From Prevotella sp. UBA2755 (lineage in GTDB: Bacteria; Bacteroidota; Bacteroidia; Bacteroidales; Bacteroidaceae): a DNA stretch of 11,270 bases. Both the position numbers and the translations under genes were made by a program. The notes under the pieces are model-generated. The model worked only from the letters and a program-made list of their open reading frames with translations, had not been told where the DNA came from and made no database searches. Shown here piece by piece: positions 6,401 to 11,270 of the stretch (the first letter of the stretch is position 1; each line of letters opens with the position of its first letter). The DNA lies in NCBI GenBank assembly GCA_002353225.1, contig DEJF01000006.1:1-11270 (forward strand). The letters are read 5' to 3'.

Positions 6401-6835
6401 ATGAAACAAGCAAGAGGATTGCGGAACAATAATCCGCTGAATATTGTGAAAAGTCCTGACTTCTGTTGGTTGGGCGAGGTGAAAGAAGGTGGTGACAAGA
6501 TCTTCGTCAAATTTGAGACGATGCCACAGGGGTGCCGTGCCGCCTTGAAACTGTTGCGCACCTATTACGAGAAACACAAGTGTAACACCATCTGCCGCAT
6601 CATCCGACGATGGGCACCCGAGACGGAGAATAACGTACAGGCATATATCAAGACGGTGAGCCTGTTGACAGGGATAGCCCCTACCACCCTACTCCCTCCG
6701 ATGAAGGAAGAGACAAAGATTGTCTGGTGTGACCTGACAGTGGCGATGGCAAGTGTGGAGTGCGGTCTCGACCAGCACTGTCGGGAGGTGATGGCCGGCT
6801 ATGTCGACATAGGCTGGCAACTGCTGAATCCATAA
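6401..6835 (+). CDS. Structural protein P5-like protein (phage-type)
   Basis: The 144-aa product starts with the hallmark RGLRNNNPLNI (residues 5-15), followed by FVKFETMPQGCRAALKLLRTYYEKH and a C-terminal half containing IIRRWAPETENNVQAYIKTV. This pattern is usually annotated 'structural protein P5' in Bacteroidetes genomes. The related regions occur in phage and mobile-element proteins, and a peptidoglycan-directed role has been suggested from context, but I see no proven catalytic triad. No signal peptide is visible. The gene follows a palindromic repeat that occupies its whole leader, so its expression signals were probably altered by the insertion. It is the last + strand gene and converges on the CYTH gene with only 17 nt between stops and no clear terminator. 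Confidence 0.78.
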   Translation: MKQARGLRNNNPLNIVKSPDFCWLGEVKEGGDKIFVKFETMPQGCRAALKLLRTYYEKHKCNTICRIIRRWAPETENNVQAYIKTVSLLTGIAPTTLLPPMKEETKIVWCDLTVAMASVECGLDQHCREVMAGYVDIGWQLLNP

Positions 6836-6852
6836 CAAAAAGGGTGAGGCAA

Positions 6853-7326
6853 TCAGTTCCAATGCTGATAGGGATGGCGACGCAACTGGCTATTGTAATA
6901 ACGGCGGTCACCAGTCACTTCCTTTCCGATGAAATCGGGGAATTCCACACTTTCATCAACAGATGAAAGTTCCACTTCCGCCATGACAAGTCCCTCATTC
7001 TCACCAAAGAACTCATCAACTTCAAAGGTATGATTGCCACGCTTGACGAGCCATCTGATTTTGTCGATGATACCTGGTTCGCAGAGAAACATTAGTTTTT
7101 TACCATCCTCCAAGGGTATTTCATACTCAAACTCATCACGGGAGAGTCCGCCATCGATGCTGGGACCTTTAATGGTGAGATAAGCATGATCGTCACGGAT
7201 GCGAACACGGACCGTCCGTCCCCGCTCACTACAGATATACCCCTGCTGGATACGACTGTGACTGAACGACTCCTGTTTGTAGGAGTCGTTCAGCACTAAG
7301 AATTTGCGTTCAATCTCAACAGCCAT
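6853..7326 (-). CDS. CYTH domain protein (triphosphate tunnel metalloenzyme)
   Basis: The 157-aa product begins MAVEIERKFLV, the ExExK signature (E4, E6, K8) of the CYTH/triphosphate tunnel family. It continues with QQGYI, RTVRVRIRDDHAYLTIKG, DEFEYEIP, DKIRWLVKRG, FEVDEFFGENEGLVMAEVEL and a final SQLRR. The charged residues alternate along strands as expected for the eight-strand tunnel that binds a triphosphate and two metal ions. Short single-domain bacterial members of about this length hydrolyse inorganic tripolyphosphate, so tripolyphosphatase is the best guess; adenylate cyclase or thiamine triphosphatase activity cannot be excluded. The start is placed at the MAVEIERKF Met (7326) because its ATG overlaps the upstream microprotein stop by one base (TAATG), indicating translational coupling. 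A longer start at 7395 lies inside that gene. A strong hairpin lies in codons 12-22. Confidence 0.9.
   Translation of the reverse strand: MAVEIERKFLVLNDSYKQESFSHSRIQQGYICSERGRTVRVRIRDDHAYLTIKGPSIDGGLSRDEFEYEIPLEDGKKLMFLCEPGIIDKIRWLVKRGNHTFEVDEFFGENEGLVMAEVELSSVDESVEFPDFIGKEVTGDRRYYNSQLRRHPYQHWN
7262..7293 (-). other. Perfect 13-bp inverted repeat in the 5' coding part of the CYTH gene
   Basis: CTGAACGACTCCT (7262-7274) pairs perfectly with AGGAGTCGTTCAG (7281-7293) around a 6-nt loop. In the mRNA it would form a hairpin 33-64 nt from the CYTH start codon, encoding LNDSYKQESFS. No T-tract follows, so it is not a classical terminator. It could slow translation, protect RNA ends or be a protein-binding site. 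Confidence 0.8.
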
Positions 7327-7469
7327 TACGCCATCATGGAGAAGGTCCAGATCAGATAAATAACAGCGAGGATAATCAGTCCCCCGAATATCCAACCAAT
7401 AATTTTCTTACCCTTCTCTTCCTGTTTCTTAGCGTAGGCTTCACGCTTTGCTTGATTTTTCTTGCTCAT
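7326..7469 (-). CDS. 47-aa single-pass membrane microprotein
   Basis: This short gene encodes MSKKNQAKREAYAKKQEEKG and then a hydrophobic segment IIGWIFGGLIILAVIYLIW (residues 23-41) ending TFSMMA. The layout is a very basic N-terminal tail of about 22 residues followed by one transmembrane helix, which by the positive-inside rule puts the tail in the cytoplasm. Its stop overlaps the start of the CYTH gene by one base, so the two are translationally coupled. The leader is A-rich (TTTAAAAAGTCACTATT). I recall similar small proteins ahead of CYTH genes in Bacteroidales, but cannot check this. A role as membrane anchor or regulator of the CYTH enzyme is inference. The frame, composition and overlap make it a credible gene despite its size. 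Confidence 0.78.
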   Translation of the reverse strand: MSKKNQAKREAYAKKQEEKGKKIIGWIFGGLIILAVIYLIWTFSMMA

Positions 7470-7483
7470 AATAGTGACTTTTT

Positions 7484-7739
7484 AAATGAGAAGTGAGAAA
7501 TGAGAAATGAGAAATGCAAATGATAAAATGTAGAAATGCATTCTCATTCCCCGACCTCCCACACCTCGTGGTTATTTATATTTTTAAATTTATTACCTTC
7601 ATCGCCTAAATGTCTGTGACAAGCGCAGCAAAGTCGCCCGTCATTCCTTCATTTCTACATTTACATTTCTTTTAGTCGCTTCGCTTTGTAAAAGCGACAG
7701 CGTCGATTACTCATTTCTTTCATTTCTCATTTCTCATTT
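7484..7739. repeat. Degenerate IVS-like inverted-repeat element without a four helix bundle gene
   Basis: Both ends consist of AAATGAG-type units pointing toward each other: the left arm starts AAATGAG at 7484, and the right arm ends CTCATTT at 7739. Its left junction (CTTTTTAAATGAGAA) is identical to that at 8871, and its right junction (CTCATTTGGAAT) to that at 9394. The stretch from 7642 matches that from 9341 (CATTCCTTCATTTCTACATT) closely. A hairpin TCGCTTT-GTA-AAAGCGA (7681-7697) interrupts the right arm. In place of a gene the interior holds about 100 bp with a Cys/His-rich open frame. It fills most of the 276-nt gap between prfB and the microprotein. Confidence 0.75.
7544..7645 (-). 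pseudogene. Cys/His-rich open-frame relic inside the degenerate element
   Basis: On the minus strand a frame of 33 codons encodes NDGRLCCACHRHLGDEGNKF and then KNINNHEVWEVGE before a TGA stop. A stop lies two codons upstream, and there is no in-frame ATG. The CxxC/HxH-type cluster and the NHEVWE segment look protein-like rather than random. It could be the tail of a lost gene, a short metal-binding peptide with an unusual start, or coincidence. I do not recognise a family. Confidence 0.35.
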
Positions 7740-7745
7740 GGAATC

Positions 7746-8867
7746 TCACTCGTCGCCAGACGAGGGAAATTCCATCAGGTAAGCCTTGATGAAATCGTCG
7801 ATTTTACCATCCATCACCCCATCGACATCCGAGGTCTGGTAGTTGGTGCGATGGTCTTTCACCCGACGGTCATCGAAGACATACGAGCGGATCTGCGAGC
7901 CCCATTCTATCTTCTTCTTACCTGCCTCTATCTTCGCCTGAGCCTCCAACCGTTTCTTCATGGCACGGTCGTAGAGTTGCGAGCGGAGCAGTGCCATGGC
8001 ACGTTCCTTGTTCTTCGGCTGGTCGCGTGTCTCGGTATTCTCAATGAGGATCTCCTCTTCCTCTCCCGTATCGGGGTCGGTATACCAATAACGCAGACGG
8101 ACACCCGACTCCACCTTATTGACATTCTGACCTCCGGCACCACTGGAACGGAACGTGTCCCACGAGAGTTTTGCAGGGTCGACATACACCTCGATGGTAT
8201 CGTCCACCAACGGGGTCACGAAGACGGAGGCGAAGGAGGTCATACGCTTGCCTTGGGCATTGAAGGGAGAGACACGCACCAGACGGTGGACCCCATTCTC
8301 ACTCTTCAAGTAACCATAGGCGAACTCACCACCTTCTATCTGCATCGTCACACTCTTGATACCAGCCTCGTCACCGTCCTGCAGGTTGGAGATACTGACC
8401 TTATAGCCATGTGCCTCTGCCCATCGCTGGTACATACGCATGAGCATCTCCGCCCAGTCCTGTGCTTCGGTACCGCCGGCACCAGAGTTGATCTTGAGGA
8501 CACACTCCATCGGGTCCTCCTTCTGGCGGAGCATGTTTCTTAACTCCAGCTTTTCCAGGAGATCAAGTACCACCTGGTAGTCGTGGTCGACCTCCTCTTC
8601 CGTCACCATCTCCTCTTTATAGAAGTCGAAGGCGAGTTGGAGTTCATCAGCGGCATTACGCACTACGGTATAGTCGTCAATCCATTTCTTGATAGCCTTC
8701 ACCTTCTTCATCTGCTCCTCGGCACGTTTCTGGTCTTCCCAGAAGTCGGGAGCCTGTGTGCGAAGTTCCTCCTCCTCGTACTCTATCTTTCTCTCGTCAA
8801 TCTTCAGATAGCGGTACAGTTTCTCCGTCCTATCCAAGACATCCTTCAGTTGGTCTTGTGTAATCAT
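7746..8867 (-). CDS. prfB: Peptide chain release factor 2
   Basis: The 373-aa product is RF2, which recognises UGA and UAA stop codons and triggers release of the finished peptide on the ribosome. The tripeptide anticodon SPF is at residues 200-202, and the catalytic GGQ loop (SSGAGGQNVNKV) is at 245-247. The N-terminal helical domain and C-terminal RF domain are complete. The start is placed at the ATG at 8867 (MITQDQLKDV), which matches the usual N-terminus. A longer frame up to 8951 would translate repeat DNA into a Phe/His-rich tail and is rejected. The region around codons 19-24 (LYRYLKID), where many prfB genes carry a UGA frameshift site, is read straight through here without a stop, so RF2 autoregulation by frameshifting is absent. 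The leader AAAAAGAAT is 9 nt long and follows a 54-bp inverted-repeat arm. Confidence 0.97.
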   Translation of the reverse strand: MITQDQLKDVLDRTEKLYRYLKIDERKIEYEEEELRTQAPDFWEDQKRAEEQMKKVKAIKKWIDDYTVVRNAADELQLAFDFYKEEMVTEEEVDHDYQVVLDLLEKLELRNMLRQKEDPMECVLKINSGAGGTEAQDWAEMLMRMYQRWAEAHGYKVSISNLQDGDEAGIKSVTMQIEGGEFAYGYLKSENGVHRLVRVSPFNAQGKRMTSFASVFVTPLVDDTIEVYVDPAKLSWDTFRSSGAGGQNVNKVESGVRLRYWYTDPDTGEEEEILIENTETRDQPKNKERAMALLRSQLYDRAMKKRLEAQAKIEAGKKKIEWGSQIRSYVFDDRRVKDHRTNYQTSDVDGVMDGKIDDFIKAYLMEFPSSGDE

Positions 8868-8876
8868 ATTCTTTTT

Positions 8877-8930
8877 AAATGAGAAATGAAAGAAATGAAA
8901 GAAATGAGAAATGAAAATGTAGAAATGAAG
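8877..8930. repeat. 54-bp inverted repeat, arm next to prfB
   Basis: This arm is composed of repeated GAAATGA-type units and is the exact reverse complement of 9346-9399 over all 54 bases. Pairing continues imperfectly inward for a few bases (AATG) with two mismatches. The arm ends 9 nt before the prfB start codon, so in a read-through transcript the stem would sit directly beside the prfB ribosome-binding region. The arms enclose 415 nt containing the four helix bundle gene. Confidence 0.95.
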
Positions 8931-8947
8931 CAATGCTCCTTGCACCA

Positions 8948-9343
8948 TCACTTCCCATTTCTTTCACCCCGTTCATTCTTCAAATTCTCCCTTGTCGTTT
9001 TTGTTATTGTTGTTAATATATTGATTATTTCTTCATTGTCGTGGATGATTGACATGAATTCACTATCCGTAAGAGAGCCATAGGCATATAGTCTTTTCAA
9101 CCAGAACCGTGTTTCATTAGCCTCTTTCAGTGCGATTGTCACCTTTGTCAGGAAATCAGGTTTTGATTGTGCGAACTGACCTTCAGAGACATTGGCACCG
9201 ATACTCGTACCACTGCGGACTATCTGTTTCAACATGTCCCTATCTCCCAACTTTTTCTCCGACAGATACCTATACATCTTGGTTATACGGTCAGCGAATC
9301 GCTCTGTCTTGTCAATGATAATATTGTCACGTCGCGGCATCAT
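8948..9343 (-). CDS. Four helix bundle protein (23S rRNA intervening-sequence protein family)
   Basis: The 131-aa product carries the family core IVRSGTSIGANVSEGQFAQS (41-60) and TKVTIALKEANETRFWLKRL (66-85), preceded by an amphipathic helix (KTERFADRITKMYRYLSEK). The family was first found encoded inside intervening sequences of 23S rRNA genes of Leptospira and Coxiella. It is an S23-type helical bundle, probably pentameric, with a proposed nucleic-acid-binding role, and is related to the Avd accessory protein of diversity-generating retroelements. No reverse transcriptase or variable repeat is seen here. The gene sits inside a perfect 54-bp inverted repeat, mimicking the hairpin ends of rRNA intervening sequences, but between the acyl-CoA ligase and prfB genes rather than in rRNA. 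Two ATG codons in tandem begin the frame; either may be used. Its C-terminal tail is charged and low in complexity. Confidence 0.88.
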   Translation of the reverse strand: MMPRRDNIIIDKTERFADRITKMYRYLSEKKLGDRDMLKQIVRSGTSIGANVSEGQFAQSKPDFLTKVTIALKEANETRFWLKRLYAYGSLTDSEFMSIIHDNEEIINILTTITKTTRENLKNERGERNGK

Positions 9344-9345
9344 TC

Positions 9346-9399
9346 CTTCATTTCTACATTTTCATTTCTCATTTCTTTCATTTCTTTCATTTCTCATTT
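9346..9399. repeat. 54-bp inverted repeat, arm upstream of the four helix bundle gene
   Basis: This is the exact reverse complement of 8877-8930. It lies immediately upstream of the tandem start codons of the four helix bundle gene and ends with CTCATTT, followed by GGAAT. The same outer junction occurs at 7733-7744, marking the likely element boundary. Confidence 0.95.
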
Positions 9400-9402
9400 G
9401 GA

Positions 9403-9428
9403 ATTACTAATTCCTAATTTCTAATTTG
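9403..9428. repeat. Short AATTAG-type tandem repeat
   Basis: On the minus strand this reads as successive AAATTAG/GAATTAG units between the acyl-CoA ligase stop and the inverted-repeat arm. I recall similar degenerate heptamer tracts beside four helix bundle genes in Bacteroidota. It may be an outer part of the same element or its preferred target. Confidence 0.55.
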
Positions 9429-9430
9429 AA

Positions 9431-11239
9431 CTACTCTTCGTACATTCTGTCGATTTGTTCCTTATAGTTTTCATAGAGCACACGACGGCGTATTTTCAGG
9501 GTATTGGTGAGTTCGCCCTTCTCCATCGACAGGTGATGGGGCAGCAACGTGAAGCGCTTCACCTGCTCATAGTGGGCAAGTTGCTGTTGGAGGGTGTCGA
9601 TGCGTTCCTTCATCATCTCGATGATCTGCGAGTCAGCACAGAGTTGCTCACGGTTCTCAAACGGGATATTATGCTCACGGGCATATTCCTCCAAGAGCGG
9701 ATAGACGGGTACGATGAGTGCCGAGACGAACTTACGCTGGTCAGCGATCACCGCCAACTGGTCGATATATTTGTCAACTAACAGTTTCGACTCTATCATC
9801 TGGGGAGCGATATACTTACCATTGCTGGTCTTAAAGAGGTCTTTGATACGTTCTTTCAAGAACAGTTCACCGTCTTTCAGATAACCAGCGTCACCTGTCT
9901 TGAAATAGCCATCCTCCGTAAAGGCTGCCTTCGTGAGGTCCTCACGGTTGTAGTAACCAGGAGTGATCGTCGGACCCTTCAGGAGGATCTCACCCTCCTC
10001 GCTGATCTTGATGTCAATGCCCTCGATGGGTTGACCTACGGAACCGACGGTATAGGGCTCTCCTAAGTGGTCACAGGAAACGGTGGCAAGCGACTCTGTC
10101 AATCCATAGCCTACAATCATATTAATCCCGATGGAATGGACAAATTCCTCCACATAAGCACTTACTGCAGCCCCTGCTGTGGGGAAGAAATGGGCATTCT
10201 CCAGCCCTAACTCCTTACGTACCAAAGAGAATACGGTGCGGTTCAGCATCTCATACTCCAGATGGAGTGCCATCGGCGGTTTCTTACCCAGACTAAGATA
10301 CTCAATGTTATGCTTACGACCGACTTTCAGCGCATGCATGAAGAGTTTACGCTGCACGGTGCTGGAATGGTCGATCTTATCCATCACACCCATATACACC
10401 TTCTCCCAGAAACGGGGTACGGAGGACATACAGGTGGGATGCGTCTCCCGCATCGACTGCTGCACCTCCTGCGGATGGGTGTTCACGATCATCGTGGCAC
10501 CCTTCGTCAGGGAGAGGAGTGCCCATCCACGCTCGAAGATATGGGTATAGGGGAGGAAATTCATCACACGGTCGTGCTCATCGACAGGCACACACTTGTT
10601 GTTTGCCTCGAAAGCGGCATGGAACATGGAGTGTGGCAGGATGACACCCTTGGAGTCTCCCGTGGTGCCACTGGTATAGAGGATATTGGCGATATCATCG
10701 AAAGAAGCCTCTTTCTGACGCGCTTCCACCTCCGTCTGACGGGGCAGGTTCTCACCCATCTTCAGGAAGTCAGTGAAATAGATGGCATTGGGGTCATGGG
10801 AGGAGATACGTACCAGCGGGTCGAAGACGATGATACGCTCCAGGGTTGGACAGAGAGATACCACACGGCGGGCACGGTCGTACTGGTCCTGCTCACCCAC
10901 AAAGAGGAAACGCACCTTCGCATCATTGATCATGAACTGGATCTGCTGCTCGGAACTGGTAGCATAGAAAGGAATAGTGACCGCACGGACACCCCAGGCG
11001 CCAAAGTCACACTCCAGATACTGCACCGAGTTCTGCGAGAAGATACCAATGTTCTCCTGTACCTTCACCCCAAGGTTCAACAGGGCGTTGCTGACCTGTT
11101 TAACGGTCTGCGACACCTGATTCCATGACAACGACTTCCATTCCTTACCACCGAAATCCTGATAGATCAGCATCTCACGGTCGCCATAATGAGCGGCTAA
11201 GTCGTGTATCAACACCGACATGTGACTGTTTATCTGCAT
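9431..11239 (-). CDS. Long-chain fatty acid--CoA ligase (AMP-binding)
   Basis: The 602-aa product activates fatty acids to acyl-CoA through an acyl-adenylate, probably at the inner face of the membrane, feeding lipid synthesis or remodelling. The ATP-binding loop YTSGTTGDSKG is at residues 188-198, the adenylate motif GYGLTE at 377-382, the hinge region YFKTGD (445-450) and ERIKDLFKTSNGKYIAPQ (463-480), and the C-terminal TLKIRR supplies the probable catalytic lysine (K582). The length and the extended linker fit the long-chain acyl-CoA synthetase group of Bacteroidetes. The ATG at 11239 fits a promoter 24-31 nt upstream; the Met at 11221 is a possible alternative. It is first in the minus-strand series, and read-through would carry into the four helix bundle and prfB genes. 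Substrate chain length cannot be told from sequence. Confidence 0.95.
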   Translation of the reverse strand: MQINSHMSVLIHDLAAHYGDREMLIYQDFGGKEWKSLSWNQVSQTVKQVSNALLNLGVKVQENIGIFSQNSVQYLECDFGAWGVRAVTIPFYATSSEQQIQFMINDAKVRFLFVGEQDQYDRARRVVSLCPTLERIIVFDPLVRISSHDPNAIYFTDFLKMGENLPRQTEVEARQKEASFDDIANILYTSGTTGDSKGVILPHSMFHAAFEANNKCVPVDEHDRVMNFLPYTHIFERGWALLSLTKGATMIVNTHPQEVQQSMRETHPTCMSSVPRFWEKVYMGVMDKIDHSSTVQRKLFMHALKVGRKHNIEYLSLGKKPPMALHLEYEMLNRTVFSLVRKELGLENAHFFPTAGAAVSAYVEEFVHSIGINMIVGYGLTESLATVSCDHLGEPYTVGSVGQPIEGIDIKISEEGEILLKGPTITPGYYNREDLTKAAFTEDGYFKTGDAGYLKDGELFLKERIKDLFKTSNGKYIAPQMIESKLLVDKYIDQLAVIADQRKFVSALIVPVYPLLEEYAREHNIPFENREQLCADSQIIEMMKERIDTLQQQLAHYEQVKRFTLLPHHLSMEKGELTNTLKIRRRVLYENYKEQIDRMYEE

Positions 11240-11262
11240 AAGCCTATATTATTAATTAGGTG

Positions 11263-11270
11263 CAAAGATA
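11263..11270 (-). promoter_or_regulatory. Bacteroidetes -7 promoter box of the acyl-CoA ligase gene
   Basis: On the minus strand the last bases read TATCTTTGCACC, a textbook -7 box (TAnnTTTG) for the Bacteroidetes primary sigma factor. It is followed by an A/T-rich leader of about 20 nt and the ATG at 11239. The -33 element would lie beyond the window edge. Confidence 0.75.

Noticed and set aside
7327..7395. Longer N-terminus for the CYTH protein
   Set aside because: The ExExK motif should be at the extreme N-terminus, and the extra codons overlap the microprotein gene in another frame.
7851..8543. A 230-codon open frame on the + strand
   Set aside because: It is antisense to prfB, whose RF2 motifs (SPF, GGQ) are unmistakable. 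The frame is open because of codon bias and its product has no recognisable domain.
8877..8930. CRISPR-like repeats
   Set aside because: The units are short, contiguous and degenerate with no spacers, and they pair with the opposite arm as an inverted repeat.
8868..8951. Longer N-terminus for release factor 2
   Set aside because: It would translate the inverted-repeat arm into a Phe/His-rich tail absent from RF2 proteins. The ATG at 8867 gives the normal start.
8886..9083. Open frame beginning MKEMKEMRNENVEMKQ
   Set aside because: It is made of the AAATGA-type repeat arm and then runs antisense to the four helix bundle gene.
8948..9343. Avd protein of a diversity-generating retroelement
   Set aside because: There is no reverse transcriptase, template repeat or variable repeat in the window. 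The inverted-repeat context fits the intervening-sequence type better.
10262..11128. A 288-codon open frame on the + strand
   Set aside because: It lies wholly antisense to the acyl-CoA ligase. Its product is His/Thr-rich and low in complexity, as expected for a shadow frame.

Overview
The window looks like a Bacteroidota chromosome segment, most likely Bacteroidales and plausibly Prevotellaceae. The supporting signs are the -7 promoter motif TAnnTTTG (clear ahead of the acyl-CoA ligase), A-rich leaders without Shine-Dalgarno sequences, and gene families typical of that group (BT4734-type primase/DUF3987, DUF5675, 'structural protein P5', four helix bundle protein, ORF6N). No rRNA, tRNA, CRISPR array or insertion sequence was recognised. 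The genus assignment is an inference.

Positions 1-3081 (+ strand) are accessory DNA. The window opens inside the 3' end of a RhuM-type gene, followed by a complete RhuM-type gene with the same C-terminal domain and then an ORF6N-domain gene. A repeat of about 395 bp (1-395 and 860-1254, constant offset 859) covers the shared C-terminal domain, the stop codon, the spacer and the first codons of the next gene. This suggests cassette-like exchange of DNA-binding N-termini. Two unrecognised proteins follow, overlapping by 8 nt, and the block closes with a strong terminator (3108-3144).

Positions 3289-6835 (+ strand) form a phage- or plasmid-derived module: an internally shortened BRO-N/KilAC antirepressor, a 727-aa primase-helicase-like protein (AEP-like N-terminus, PriCT-like middle, DUF3987 P-loop C-terminus), a DUF5675 protein with altered signature residues, and a P5-like protein. 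Two copies of one palindromic GC-rich repeat lie here. One is in frame inside the primase gene. The other fills the gap after the DUF5675 gene and supplies its last codons and stop.

Positions 6853-11239 (all - strand) are mostly core genes. In transcription order they are a long-chain acyl-CoA ligase with a textbook Bacteroidetes -7 box, a four helix bundle (23S rRNA intervening-sequence type) protein, release factor 2 (prfB), a 47-aa membrane microprotein, and a CYTH/triphosphate-tunnel protein whose start overlaps the microprotein stop by one base.

The most striking structure is a perfect 54-bp inverted repeat built from AAATGA-type units that encloses the four helix bundle gene, with its prfB-side arm 9 nt from the prfB start. 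A second, related and degenerate inverted-repeat element without that gene lies between prfB and the microprotein, and encloses a Cys/His-rich open-frame relic. Together they look like a family of IVS-like elements that insert between genes.
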